Made by a program: the position numbers and the translations under genes. Shown piece by piece: positions 39,540-47,563 of a DNA stretch of 56,668 nt. The notes below the pieces were generated by a model. The model saw only the letters and a program-made list of their open reading frames with translations, was not told where the DNA came from and searched no databases. Source of the DNA: a virus; IMG/VR virus record IMGVR_UViG_3300030329_005304, positions 1-56,668 of that record. One strand, given 5' to 3'. Position 1 is the stretch's first letter. Each line of letters starts with the position of its first letter.

Positions 39540-39785
39540 TCAGTTGTCTGGCTCGGGTGCTTCCGTGAGAAAGAACCCTCTTGCGTCTTCGTCGTGGGCC
39601 GTCGACATGATCCGGGAAAGCTCGCGGGCAAAGTCTGCCTCGCCGTGTACCTCCTCATAGTCGACCTCCCGGTGCTTTAGGGCCTCGTTCGGCTGAGAGA
39701 GCAGGAAGCCCATCGCGTGGTTGAACGCCTCGCTGCTCGTGTCTCCAAAACCAATAACCGGGATGTGGAATTCAAATACCTTCAT
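39540..39785 (-). CDS. Conserved small hypothetical (81 aa)
   Basis: ATG at 39785. KVFEFHIPVIGFGDTSSEAF (residues 2-21) then an acidic helix HREVDYEEVHGEADFARELS. The beginning F-x-h-P-V-x-G-x-G-x-T-x-x-E-A is a motif of small phage proteins near recombination genes. It overlaps the 3' end of the following gene. No known activity. Confidence 0.6.
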   Translation of the reverse strand: MKVFEFHIPVIGFGDTSSEAFNHAMGFLLSQPNEALKHREVDYEEVHGEADFARELSRIMSTAHDEDARGFFLTEAPEPDN

Positions 39786-40017
39786 CGTGCCCCTGCAGCT
39801 TTAGGATCGTCTCTCTCAGGGCGTGGTAGCAGTTGGTGCAGACCACGGCGTAGTTCAACTCTACGCCAGAACGTTGACCGTCCCGCTCAATCAGAATTTC
39901 CGCCGGGACAGCAAACGGACCATTCTCGATGCCGTCAGGGCACCAAGCGCAAATGCCTCCACGGCGGTCCTCGATGTCTGTCGCGATCTCATTCAGCCTT
40001 GCGATAGAGCGAATCAT
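39772..40017 (-). CDS. Small zinc-ribbon protein (81 aa)
   Basis: ATG at 40017 overlaps the stop of the resolvase gene (ATGA), preferred to an internal extension into that gene. Cys pairs ICAWCP at about residues 20-25 and VVCTNCYHAL at about 58-67 make a zinc ribbon; between them lies an Ile/Val/Glu-rich beta hairpin. Placed with recombination genes; it may be a DNA-binding accessory. Confidence 0.6.
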   Translation of the reverse strand: MIRSIARLNEIATDIEDRRGGICAWCPDGIENGPFAVPAEILIERDGQRSGVELNYAVVCTNCYHALRETILKLQGHDEGI

Positions 40018-40505
40018 CCGAACAGTCTCCTGCAGTACTCTGCGATGCATCCAGCGTCTGCGATGTTGTCGTCTGGCTTCCTCTTTCGACCGGGGGTTAG
40101 GTCGAGGGACGGGAGAAGCCGGCGACAAGCGGCAATGCTTCTTGGCTTTGGGTCTCCGCCGCCTGGGCAGACCTCAGACTGCCAGCGCTTTGGCTGGGCG
40201 ACGTCGTACCTGCACCCGAGCCCTGTGAGGAATCCATCCAGGCGCCCCCAGTTCTTTCCCATCGTGATGGCTGACCCGGCGCCCATCTTTGGCGACGGAC
40301 GCGCACCGAGGGACTCTATGACCGCGCAGAGGCTGTCCACAGTGCAGCCCTCCTCATAGCAAACTCCCTCGAGCCAGGAGCACATACTCCTCAGGTCGAG
40401 ATCCTTTCCCATGTGAGGGAGTTTTGTGGCTCCAGCAAGGGAGCCGTCCCCACGAAGGAGGACGGCTGCACCTTGCTTTCCCGGATCGATCCCGAGATAG
40501 AGCAT
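40014..40505 (-). CDS. RuvC-like Holliday junction resolvase (163 aa)
   Basis: Start ATG at 40505. RNase H-fold active-site acids: D7 in LGIDPGKQGA, the glutamate of VIESLGARP near residue 65, and the DDNIADA pair near 145-150. A basic segment TPGRKRKPDDN precedes the last acids. The length is right for phage RuvC-like enzymes that resolve branched DNA before packaging. It lies downstream of SSB and Sak4-like genes in the same operon. Confidence 0.85.
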   Translation of the reverse strand: MLYLGIDPGKQGAAVLLRGDGSLAGATKLPHMGKDLDLRSMCSWLEGVCYEEGCTVDSLCAVIESLGARPSPKMGAGSAITMGKNWGRLDGFLTGLGCRYDVAQPKRWQSEVCPGGGDPKPRSIAACRRLLPSLDLTPGRKRKPDDNIADAGCIAEYCRRLFG

Positions 40506-40507
40506 CC

Positions 40508-40984
40508 CTAGAAGGGGATGTCGTCGTCGACGACGCTGGCGGCACTCGCCTGGTTGAAGTAGAAGTTGGGGTAGCCGTTCGCCTTGGTGACCTGTCGGAC
40601 GCTCACCGGCCTGTCCTTGACCTCGCTTACAATTGCACCGGCACTGTTCGTCTCCTTGTTGTAGACCGCCTCCTTCGACGGAAGGCTTCCGGTCAAAAGA
40701 AGGAGGTCCTCCGCAAGGATCTTGAGGCCAATCCTAGAGGCCGACTGGAACTTCTCGAAGTAGGCCCCAGAGCGCAGCCCGTCGGTGACCTCAAGGCCCC
40801 AGCGGTAGAAGGCGCCCTTGGGCGACTCGAAGTAGTCGAAGCTCACAACACGGCAGCGGTACTCGCCATCCTCGAGCTCGGCCACCGGGGGCCTTGCGCC
40901 ACTGCTTCGAGACCCACCACTTGGCCTCAAGGAGCCCGCGTCGAACTCACCCCACACGTCGTCGATCATGTTCTCACTTCCCAT
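40508..40984 (-). CDS. Single-stranded DNA-binding protein, DUF669-like (158 aa)
   Basis: ATG at 40984 follows AAGGAGAG and overlaps the upstream stop by 11 bp. An OB-fold-like core covers residues about 35-135 (DGEYRCRVVSFDYFESPKGA; FYRWGLEVTDGLRSGAYFEK). The tail ends DDDIPF, the exact tip by which bacterial SSB recruits host replication and repair proteins. Working partners by context are the Sak4-like ATPase and the Cas4-like nuclease encoded just upstream. Confidence 0.8.
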   Translation of the reverse strand: MGSENMIDDVWGEFDAGSLRPSGGSRSSGARPPVAELEDGEYRCRVVSFDYFESPKGAFYRWGLEVTDGLRSGAYFEKFQSASRIGLKILAEDLLLLTGSLPSKEAVYNKETNSAGAIVSEVKDRPVSVRQVTKANGYPNFYFNQASAASVVDDDIPF

Positions 40985-41711
40985 CACTACTCTCCTTTTG
41001 CCCGAAGGCATCATTGAATGCCCGCTCCAGGGCCCCGAAGTTAAGCTCCAGGACGTCCGGAATTGGCTTACCAAGCTCGCCGCGCTGGCCGCACTCGATG
41101 TGCTCTGTCTTTGTCCTAAGTGGCGCCGTCCTGAGAGCACGCTCTCCGTCCTCCTGAATCTCAGCCCTCAGGATGAAGTCCACAGCGCCGTGGAGCACCT
41201 TACGTGCGCTCCCAGGGAGGGCTGACGTCACCAGGGCGGCGCCGCTCCTCTTCCCAAAGTCGTCAACCTCAATCTCCCGCCTCTCGTGGGAGATGAAGAC
41301 CAACGTCATCCCAAGCCCGCGAAGCGCAGCGACGGAGTTCGTCAGCTTCCTTCGTGCGAGCTTGTACCCCTTGCCGAACCCGGGGTCGCCGAGGTCCGTC
41401 CACCCGTTGGCGGAGCAGACTTCGTCGACGAGGAACTCGTAGAGGTTGTCGACCGTGTCGATGACCAGCGTCTTCCATGGGTGCTTCTCGGTCTTCAGAG
41501 CCTTCACCGCAGATCGGAAGTCCGTCCACGAGTTCACCGGAATCTCAGCCGCTGACATGGCCGCAGTTCCCGGCTCCGTAGCAAGGAAGCATGCGTCGTG
41601 GAACCCGTTTGCGAACGTAGTCTTTCCGATCTTTGGAGCCCCGTAGACCAACCAAAGATACGCACTCATATCTCTTCGAGGCTCATGCCTCTCCGTGGGA
41701 ACAATGCCCAT
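40974..41711 (-). CDS. Sak4-like RecA-family ATPase (AAA_24) (245 aa)
   Basis: ATG at 41711 has GGAAGGAG six bases upstream; a GTG one codon earlier is less likely. Walker A GAPKIGKTT at 24-32, Walker B KTLVIDTVDNL at about 80-90, and LVFISHERREIE around 145. This is the annealing/strand-exchange ATPase typical of small phages and usually works with SSB. The following SSB gene overlaps it. A divergent CACCC-N6-GGGTG inverted repeat (41726-41741) precedes the ribosome site. Confidence 0.85.
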   Translation of the reverse strand: MGIVPTERHEPRRDMSAYLWLVYGAPKIGKTTFANGFHDACFLATEPGTAAMSAAEIPVNSWTDFRSAVKALKTEKHPWKTLVIDTVDNLYEFLVDEVCSANGWTDLGDPGFGKGYKLARRKLTNSVAALRGLGMTLVFISHERREIEVDDFGKRSGAALVTSALPGSARKVLHGAVDFILRAEIQEDGERALRTAPLRTKTEHIECGQRGELGKPIPDVLELNFGALERAFNDAFGQKESSDGK

Positions 41712-41714
41712 CAC

Positions 41715-42590
41715 TCACTCCTTCCCACCCAACTCCGGGTGAATCTGTTCATCCACTCGATACGCGGCCTCAGTGACCGCTCCACTACACAGGTCCAAGA
41801 ACTCGCACCGGCCAAAGCGACCAACGCACGAGTTCGCATTGCGCGGCGCGTGGCCGCCACTCTCGTTTGAAAGGATCCGAAGATGCTTCTCCCAGGCGTC
41901 CTTTCTCCACAACTCAATCTGATCGTCAGACCGATCGACAATCTCCTCGTGGAAGTACCTCTCCGGCTTGGTCTGGTACTCCTCCTCAACACGACGGAGG
42001 TACTCGGGGACGCTCTCGTTCTTGCGAACCCGGATGCTGACCTTCAGGGCCACTCGGTAGACGGACTGGCGAATCCTCCGCCCCAGGACCCTGGACATGG
42101 CGTCTTGGTAGGTGTCCACCTGCTGGTCCACCTCGAGGCGGTCGATATAGTCCCGGTCGAGTCGTGAGGTGGTCTTGTACTCGTAGGTCCTGTCCGCACC
42201 AACACCATCAACCTTGCCCCCAAGGCGGTGTCGACGGGACGGTCTGCCTGTCTCCGGGTTGATAAGGGGGACGCAGAATTCGACCTCCCTCTCGCTGGGC
42301 TGCTCGGACCCAGACCAGGCCTTGATCGCACCGCGAACCATGCTCTCAACCTGGCCAGCAGCAATCTCCACACGCTGGCGGTCTTCCTGGATGAAGGCCC
42401 GCTCAAGACCCTTTCTGACAAACTGACCAGCCGCCTGTGGATTACCGTGCTCAATCCCCAGGTGAAACGCCGTCCCGAAGCGCAGAGGAAGTCCCTGAAG
42501 CATGGGTCGAAGGCGCTTCAGATAACGGAGCTGGTGATATCTCTCGCACTTCCCAAAGGCTGACAGTTCGGACTGGGTCAAAGCTCGCAT
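41715..42590 (-). CDS. Cas4/RecB-like PD-(D/E)XK exonuclease with Fe-S cysteines (291 aa)
   Basis: ATG at 42590 after GGAGACATACG. Nuclease motifs in order: GTAFH at 39-43, GKVDG with D128, EYK at 137-139, QVDTY at 157-161. One cysteine at residue 15 and CVGRFGRCEFLDLC near 260-275 are the four ligands of the iron-sulfur cluster found in Cas4 and AddB. It probably resects DNA ends for the Sak4/SSB recombination path. The stop is three bases from the Sak4 start. Confidence 0.8.
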   Translation of the reverse strand: MRALTQSELSAFGKCERYHQLRYLKRLRPMLQGLPLRFGTAFHLGIEHGNPQAAGQFVRKGLERAFIQEDRQRVEIAAGQVESMVRGAIKAWSGSEQPSEREVEFCVPLINPETGRPSRRHRLGGKVDGVGADRTYEYKTTSRLDRDYIDRLEVDQQVDTYQDAMSRVLGRRIRQSVYRVALKVSIRVRKNESVPEYLRRVEEEYQTKPERYFHEEIVDRSDDQIELWRKDAWEKHLRILSNESGGHAPRNANSCVGRFGRCEFLDLCSGAVTEAAYRVDEQIHPELGGKE

Positions 42591-42699
42591 CGTATGTCTC
42601 CAGCAAGAGGGGCGAAGCCCCGCAGTATTCACAGGCAACCTCGCCACCAAGGCGAGGCGTCACAGTCTCGTGGTCACAGAAGCAACAAAGGACACCCAC
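42451..42699 (-). CDS. Possible small zinc-ribbon protein overlapping the nuclease start (82 aa)
   Basis: GTG at 42699. CCFC at residues 5-8 and CEYC at about 23-26 flank a T-x-R-x-G-G-x-V turn, a sound zinc ribbon; the downstream half overlaps the first 140 bp of the nuclease gene in another frame and is Ser/Ala-rich. The ribosome site is weak. The zinc motif argues for a real gene; the extent of its C-terminus is unsure. Confidence 0.45.
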   Translation of the reverse strand: MGVLCCFCDHETVTPRLGGEVACEYCGASPLLLETYDASFDPVRTVSLWEVREISPAPLSEAPSTHASGTSSALRDGVSPGD

Positions 42700-42783
42700 G
42701 CAAGAACCCTACCGAATGGCGCATTGCAGGTCAACGGGTTATGCTACAAATGTCGCGCGGCCAGCAGGGCCTAGGAGGCGTAC
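42700..42783. promoter_or_regulatory. Divergent 84-bp intergenic region between nuclease and XRE genes
   Basis: The region separates the minus-strand nuclease/zinc gene from the XRE gene. It holds ttgcag and ttatgctacaaat, possible -35/-10 pieces for the plus-strand gene, but spacing is not ideal (15-16 bp to tacaaa). No palindrome of either family is present. Confidence 0.35.
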
Positions 42784-43050
42784 ATGTCGAAGTTGGAGTT
42801 ACAGGGAACCAGACTCTTGCGGGTCTGGATGCAGAATGAGTCTCTGACGAGGCGTAGTGCGGCTTCCCGGCTGGGTGTCGGGTTGGCGACTTTGGACTCG
42901 TGGGTTCAGGGGCTTAGGCGTCCTGGCCTGTTTGCCGCTCGGGTTATTGAGGAGGCCTCTAGTGGTCTCGTCAGGGCTGACGACTGGTTGACTGGGGACG
43001 AGCTTGCCCAGGTCCGATCTGCTGGGAGGTCTAGTCAGGCCCCCTCCTGA
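42784..43050 (+). CDS. XRE/Cro-type helix-turn-helix regulator (88 aa)
   Basis: ATG at 42784 after AGGAGG at five bases. Residues about 20-47 (LTRRSAASRLGVGLATLDSW to QGLRRPG) are a HTH of the XRE class: two helices with LG-V between, then the Q/R-G-x-R-x-P turn; LFAARVIEEASSGLVRADDW completes the five-helix domain. It is the only plus-strand gene within the minus arm; its 3' end overlaps the DnaB gene convergently. Candidate binder of the palindromes described here; a Cro/repressor role is inferred. Confidence 0.75.
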   Translation: MSKLELQGTRLLRVWMQNESLTRRSAASRLGVGLATLDSWVQGLRRPGLFAARVIEEASSGLVRADDWLTGDELAQVRSAGRSSQAPS

Positions 43051-44332
43051 ACCCCGGGTCCCATAGTTCCGGATCCCTAAACCACCCATCACCCGGGGAC
43101 CAGAAGGCCATCCCGGTTCCGGCGGGGCCGTGTCTGTTGGCTCGAACGATGAGCTCAACCTGCGCCGGTCGAGGGAAGTGCTCGTTGTAGTACGCCTCCC
43201 GGTAGACGAAGACGACAGCGTCGGCGTCCTGCTCGACTCGCCCAGAGCCCCGGATGTCGCTCATGATGGGTCGCTTGTCGTGACGCTCTTCGCATCGACG
43301 GTTCACTTGGACGAGCAGGAGGATGGGGATTTCGAGTTCCTCCGCGAGGAGCTTGAACAGTTTGGACGCCTTTCCGATCTCCTCTTCCTCGGACCGGGCC
43401 CCAGACATCTCGAGCAACTGCAGGTAGTCAACGCCAGCGGCGACGATCCCGTGCTTCCTGTGAGCCCTCCTGATGCTAGAGCAGACGGACTTGACCGACC
43501 TCGCCTTGTAGTCGAAGAACATCGGGACATTCGCCCACTCCCTGAAGGCAACCTCAGCCCCGTTGGAGAAGGCCTCCGCGTCCTTTGTCCGCACGTCCGT
43601 CGTGGTGCTTAGAATGCGACGGGCCAGGGCGGCCCTCCCCATCTCAGCGGAACAGAAAAGCACCGGGCCATGGTCCCTGGCCACGTTGGCCAGAAGAGAC
43701 ATCGCCAGGTGTGTCTTGCCCATCTTCGGCCTACCGCCCAGCACGACAACGTGGCCAGGGCCAGCGGACACGAACCTGTCTAGAGCGAACAGCCCCCACT
43801 TCATCTCCTGACCACCACTGGTCAGAAGGCTCACCCGCTCGGAGGCCCAGGATCGGATGATCTCTTCAGCAGTTTCCACATACTCGACCGACCCGGTGGC
43901 CGAGCTCGACGCACCAAGGGCGGACTCGAGGACCTCGTGCAGGTCGCTTGCCGTTGCCCCGCCCTTGCTTGCCCTGTGGATAACTTCCCTTGCAGCAAGG
44001 AGGAGGCCTGTTGCCCGGCTTGAGTCCAGGATGTCCGACACGTACTCATCTATGCGCGTGGCGGAGGGGCAGGACGAGGTGAGGTTCGTCAGGAAGAACA
44101 TCCCACCAGCAGACTCGACCTCAGACGGGTACCGCTCGACCAGCGAAGGGATCGTCAGGGATCGCCCTGCGGCGACAGACTCGACGAGGATCCCCCAGAC
44201 CCTCTTCAGGGACGGGTCGGTGAAGTGGTCCTCCTGGAGACCAAGGCTTCCCGCCTCATGAACGACAGACTCCCCCCCAAGGAATGCGGCGCCAAGGAGC
44301 GCCCTCTCTGCAAAACCCGAACTAACAGTCAT
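43031..44332 (-). CDS. Replicative DnaB-type helicase (433 aa)
   Basis: ATG at 44332 overlaps the initiator stop (ATGA) with GGAG upstream. An N-terminal helical domain (residues 1-110, ERALLGAAFLGGESVVHEAG) is followed by a RecA-like motor: Walker A GGRPKMGKTH near 198-207, FCSAEMGRAALARRIL (DnaB-family E-M-x-x-x-x-x-x-R), Walker B VDYLQLLE near 315, RGSGRVEQDADAVVFVYRE and IVRANRHGPAG (motif 4). Hexameric, unwinds DNA at the phage fork. A lone imperfect palindrome lies in the gene at 43809-43824. Confidence 0.9.
   Translation of the reverse strand: MTVSSGFAERALLGAAFLGGESVVHEAGSLGLQEDHFTDPSLKRVWGILVESVAAGRSLTIPSLVERYPSEVESAGGMFFLTNLTSSCPSATRIDEYVSDILDSSRATGLLLAAREVIHRASKGGATASDLHEVLESALGASSSATGSVEYVETAEEIIRSWASERVSLLTSGGQEMKWGLFALDRFVSAGPGHVVVLGGRPKMGKTHLAMSLLANVARDHGPVLFCSAEMGRAALARRILSTTTDVRTKDAEAFSNGAEVAFREWANVPMFFDYKARSVKSVCSSIRRAHRKHGIVAAGVDYLQLLEMSGARSEEEEIGKASKLFKLLAEELEIPILLLVQVNRRCEERHDKRPIMSDIRGSGRVEQDADAVVFVYREAYYNEHFPRPAQVELIVRANRHGPAGTGMAFWSPGDGWFRDPELWDPGFRRGPD
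43809..43824 (-). promoter_or_regulatory. Imperfect TGACCA-type palindrome inside the helicase gene
   Basis: TGACCA-CCAC-TGGTCA: six-base arms and a four-base centre unlike the seven-plus-two pattern elsewhere, and inside coding sequence. Could be chance or a weak internal site. Confidence 0.3.
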
Positions 44333-45249
44333 TGGTGAACTCCGTTCCGCCCCTCGAGCCACCGCATCACCTCAACCTCAACGGACGGTGACGGGACCGG
44401 GAGCTTGTACTCGGACATGTAATGAATGAGGGAGCCAGCAAGCATCGGCCTGCCGAGCTGCTCGCACTCATCCTTGAAGCGCAAGGCAGCCGAGGCGTTC
44501 TTCTCCAGCCAACCCTCAAGAGACGTAGAGGCGCCGGACCACTCCAGAGCCGACTCCACCCGCCCAGGCAACTTCGAGGCGACGAGGATGTTGTTCAGCC
44601 TGTCGTAGCCGTTCTTCCGTTGGTATGCGTAGGAGGTGGACTCCTTAGCCCAACGGACGACGAGGCAGAGGTCGTCAGCGGAGTGCTCCCTCAGAGCCTT
44701 CTCGATGAGTTTCCGCCAACTCGCCGTGGGCTCCTGTCGGCTTCGCGGGTGATACCCGCGGTAGACCGACCAGACCTTGGCGACATCACCAGCATGATCA
44801 GACCCCGGGTCTGATCGTTCTTCCATACCTCCATCCTTCCATACCTCCAATACGACTTCTTGGTGACACGGCGTCTGTTGACCTTCGACACCGTGTCGAA
44901 CAAAAGTCGTCAAACTTTTTTCACGAGGCTCGGGGTTGGCCGACTTTCTTTCTGATGTCGGTACCTTCTGGTGCTTTGTGAAGTTGTTGACGAGAACGTA
45001 AATGCGGCCCGCAGCCTCGTATGGGGATATGCACCCAACCGCCCTGAGCTCTTCTGCGAGAGAGGTGACGTCAAGTTCGGGTTCGTGGGGGAAGGCGTGT
45101 GCGTGGACCTGCATCGGGATCCATCTAAACCGACCGGACCTGTCTGCGAGTTGCCACATTGCAACGAACAGGAGCCTGGCGTGAGGGGTACACGACGCCA
45201 GTCCCTCATGATGAAAGAACGCCGGCTTCACCGACCTGATACGAGCCAC
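44329..45249 (-). CDS. Replication initiator/replisome organizer with winged-helix N-terminus (306 aa)
   Basis: GTG at 45249 gives MARIRSVKPAFF, matching A-R-I-R-x-I-K-P-x-F-F of phage initiator proteins, and lies eight bases after AGGAGG; a GTG two codons earlier sits too close. Residues 1-95 (LARLLFVAMWQLADRSGRFR-like and DVTSLAEELRAVGCISPYEA) are the winged helix. After a linker, a DnaD-like helical domain (about 160-230, WRKLIEKALREHSADDLCLV) probably loads the helicase encoded next. Its target may be the direct repeats at 4628-4667. Confidence 0.75.
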   Translation of the reverse strand: MARIRSVKPAFFHHEGLASCTPHARLLFVAMWQLADRSGRFRWIPMQVHAHAFPHEPELDVTSLAEELRAVGCISPYEAAGRIYVLVNNFTKHQKVPTSERKSANPEPREKSLTTFVRHGVEGQQTPCHQEVVLEVWKDGGMEERSDPGSDHAGDVAKVWSVYRGYHPRSRQEPTASWRKLIEKALREHSADDLCLVVRWAKESTSYAYQRKNGYDRLNNILVASKLPGRVESALEWSGASTSLEGWLEKNASAALRFKDECEQLGRPMLAGSLIHYMSEYKLPVPSPSVEVEVMRWLEGRNGVHQ

Positions 45250-45265
45250 ACCCACTTCCTCCTAG

Positions 45266-45499
45266 CTAGAGCCACTCAACGTGGCCGAACGGCAGTTCTT
45301 CGACGGTCATCCCCGTGTAGTCCACCCAGTCGCTGAAGCTGCGAAGCTTCCCTGTGCTTTCGTCGTACGGTGCGCCTCGTCGCTCCTGCCCTTCCTCGTA
45401 GGCCGCTCTGAGCGCACCGAGCGCCTCCTCCTTCGTGCGCCCAACGACTGTCAACTCGTAACCGAAGACGCTCATTTGGGCGAGGTAGACCTTGTCCAT
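45266..45499 (-). CDS. Conserved small hypothetical (77 aa)
   Basis: ATG at 45499 with AGAGGG upstream. Beta strand VYLAQMSVFGYELTVVGRTK, helix EEALGALRAAYEEGQERRG, and an acidic/aromatic end DWVDYTGMTVEELPFGHVEW. The Y-G-x-x-x-x-V-x-x-x-x-E-E-A plan is one I recall in several phage proteins of unknown role. Confidence 0.6.
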   Translation of the reverse strand: MDKVYLAQMSVFGYELTVVGRTKEEALGALRAAYEEGQERRGAPYDESTGKLRSFSDWVDYTGMTVEELPFGHVEWL

Positions 45500-45501
45500 G
45501 G

Positions 45502-45831
45502 CTAGTCCCTCTCGAGGGCGGAGACTTCCCGAAGCGCCTGTCCTACCTTGCTCTCTAGGCCCCGCCTGGCTCTTGCCTTGGCGACTGCCTGTCGGGACAC
45601 GCCGAGATCTCTCGCGACCCTTCCGTCCGACCAGACACCCAGCATTGGGTGGTAGTCGCCCCTTCGCCTTGCTCCCTGAGGGCTCACCACGCCGAAGCGG
45701 ATCGCTGTCTTCCTGGCGGTCTCAAAGCTTATCCCCCACTTCTCAGACAGCTTGCGAAGAGACTGGAGGGCCTCGTAGTCTTCGATGAACTCGTCCCTCC
45801 TGTCCTCCTGGACCGCAAAACACCTACCCAT
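45502..45831 (-). CDS. Probable DNA-binding regulator with two helix-turn-helix segments (109 aa)
   Basis: ATG at 45831 follows AAGGGAGAG. Residues about 20-50 (DYEALQSLRKLSEKWGISFE then TARKTAIRFGV) and about 72-95 (DGRVARDLGVSRQAVAKARA) both fit HTHs. Directly downstream of the methyltransferase, it could regulate it or other early genes. The two tandem HTHs could contact both arms of a palindrome as one chain; inference. Confidence 0.65.
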   Translation of the reverse strand: MGRCFAVQEDRRDEFIEDYEALQSLRKLSEKWGISFETARKTAIRFGVVSPQGARRRGDYHPMLGVWSDGRVARDLGVSRQAVAKARARRGLESKVGQALREVSALERD

Positions 45832-45832
45832 T

Positions 45833-47056
45833 TCACTCTCCCTTCTGAGCAAGCAGTACCTGCTCTGCTATTCGCTGCGCCACGATTGGCGTAACGGCGT
45901 TACCTACCTGTGAATACCGGCTCTTCTTCGTGCTTCCCTGGAACGGGTATCCGTCCGGGAAGTCCATCAACTTGGCGCACTCCTCGATGGTCAGCCTCCT
46001 CCGTCCGGTCGCGAGCCAGACGGCATCAGACGCTCGGTCGACACCTCCGGATCGTTTCCCATTCTTCATCACCTTCCCCATGTGCCTGCCCCTGGTCCCC
46101 TTGACCTCTGTTGTGGTCACCGTGGGAGAGGGTCTGTCTAGGAGTTCTGGTCTCGAGCCGGCGACTACCCACGGGCCGGCGTTTCCGATCTGAGCGGCTG
46201 GGATCGTAGTGCATGGCTCGTCGGTAAGGTCTCTGTAGTTCCTCTTGTGCAAAACCTCCTTCGATTGCGGGTTCCTCCCTCCCCCGATGACCCGAAGCAT
46301 CTGGTTCCCGCGCCCGTTGATGGCAGGTGCGGGCTCCTTGAGCGTGTGCGGTCTCTCCTGGCTGGGGTTGTTGTCGCTGTTCCTGCCGCCGTCGAGCTGC
46401 ACGCCCCTCAGTGCGGTGAGTCCGAGGGCTTTTCCGACCGTGTTCCACGGCTTCTTTGCGAGGGCGAACAGGCTCTGTTGTGCGCCTCCAGGGTCTTGGT
46501 GGGTGGTCTCTGGCCACTTGATCGGGTGGGGCCCACCCACAACGAACACTCGGCGTCGCCTTTGCGGTACACCGAAGTCAGCACTGTCTAGGATCGTCCA
46601 TCCGACCCAGTCGTAGTGCCGCCTGAGGTCCTTAAGAATGACCTCGTTGAAGTAGGCATTCGGGCACCTCGGCAGTCCGATGCACCTCGACCCGCCCTTG
46701 CACTCCCCCTTGTGGTTGGTCAGTCCAACTACGTTCTCTCCGATGAACCACTCGGGGGCCAGGAAGTCGATAACGTCGACGGTCCATGGCCAACCGTTCC
46801 TGGGGTCCTCGGCGCCCTTCCTTCCTCCTGCGGTAGACCACGCCTGACAAGGAAATGAGGACCACAGGAGGTCTGGAGACATGCCCTCGTACAGAGAGAG
46901 GTCCCGGACGTCACCCTGGACCGCAGGGAGCCCCGCAGCCCGCATCGTGGCGCAGGCGTCTTCATCCCACTCAACGCAAGCGAGGTGTTCAAGTCCCGCA
47001 GCCTCGAGTCCAATGGCAGCGCCCCCAGCTCCAGCGAATAGCTCAAGTACTTTCAT
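45833..47056 (-). CDS. DNA (cytosine-5) methyltransferase (407 aa)
   Basis: ATG at 47056 after GAAGGAGAAGAG. Motif I FAGAGG at 7-12, motif IV PCQ at 69-71 (catalytic Cys70), motif VI ENV at 107-109, motif VIII QRRRR at 165-169, motif X near the end (SQVGNAVTP). The region between VIII and IX (about 180-340) is the target recognition domain; MDFPDGYPF near 362 is typical of DNMTs. The enzyme adds methyl groups to cytosine to protect against host restriction, or marks phage DNA. No matching restriction enzyme is seen. Confidence 0.95.
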   Translation of the reverse strand: MKVLELFAGAGGAAIGLEAAGLEHLACVEWDEDACATMRAAGLPAVQGDVRDLSLYEGMSPDLLWSSFPCQAWSTAGGRKGAEDPRNGWPWTVDVIDFLAPEWFIGENVVGLTNHKGECKGGSRCIGLPRCPNAYFNEVILKDLRRHYDWVGWTILDSADFGVPQRRRRVFVVGGPHPIKWPETTHQDPGGAQQSLFALAKKPWNTVGKALGLTALRGVQLDGGRNSDNNPSQERPHTLKEPAPAINGRGNQMLRVIGGGRNPQSKEVLHKRNYRDLTDEPCTTIPAAQIGNAGPWVVAGSRPELLDRPSPTVTTTEVKGTRGRHMGKVMKNGKRSGGVDRASDAVWLATGRRRLTIEECAKLMDFPDGYPFQGSTKKSRYSQVGNAVTPIVAQRIAEQVLLAQKGE

Positions 47057-47071
47057 CTCTCTTCTCCTTCG

Positions 47072-47563
47072 TCACCCAAACAACTTGAGCTCGGCCCCAA
47101 CAGGAGGGCTTGGCGGCGGCATTTTTGTGGGGTCGATGTGCAGGGTGTGGAGGTCCCGCATCTTCGTTCTTCCGACTGGGGTAAACCCAGCGATGATGTA
47201 GCAGTAGCCCGGGTTCTTCTTGGACTTGACCTTGGCTCGGTTAACGAAGGTGATCATCCCTTCGTCCGGGGGGTCTCCCCACATCCAACGGGTTGCTGCG
47301 ATTGCCTCGAGGATCAACTCAGACGACAACCCAGCTCCTTCGTTGCGAAACAGGGAGCACTCCCACGCCCCAGGCCAAGCGTGCTTACACAGGTCGCGGC
47401 GCTGGACCCGGGTCACCCATAGGGCCCGCCGGCATGTGCTCAGAAGGACCACGTTCCTGCCGGGCGCCACGAACTGCGGCGTCCCTGGCTTCTGTCTGTT
47501 GTAGTGCCTGTCCGCCAAGGGGAGGGCCGCCTTGTCGAACCGATGGGAGATAGCCCACCTCAT
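47072..47563 (-). CDS. Conserved phage protein, possibly GNAT-like, linked to DNA modification (163 aa)
   Basis: ATG at 47563 overlaps the preceding stop (ATGA). Residues 16-40 (LADRHYNRQKPGTPQFVAPG) and later FRNEGAGLSSELILEAIAAT, MITFVNRAKVKSKK and GYCYIIAGFTPVGRT form a pattern I recall from a widespread phage family with a GNAT-like fold, often near DNA methyltransferases. Activity is unknown. Position beside the methyltransferase suggests nucleotide or base modification. Confidence 0.7.
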   Translation of the reverse strand: MRWAISHRFDKAALPLADRHYNRQKPGTPQFVAPGRNVVLLSTCRRALWVTRVQRRDLCKHAWPGAWECSLFRNEGAGLSSELILEAIAATRWMWGDPPDEGMITFVNRAKVKSKKNPGYCYIIAGFTPVGRTKMRDLHTLHIDPTKMPPPSPPVGAELKLFG

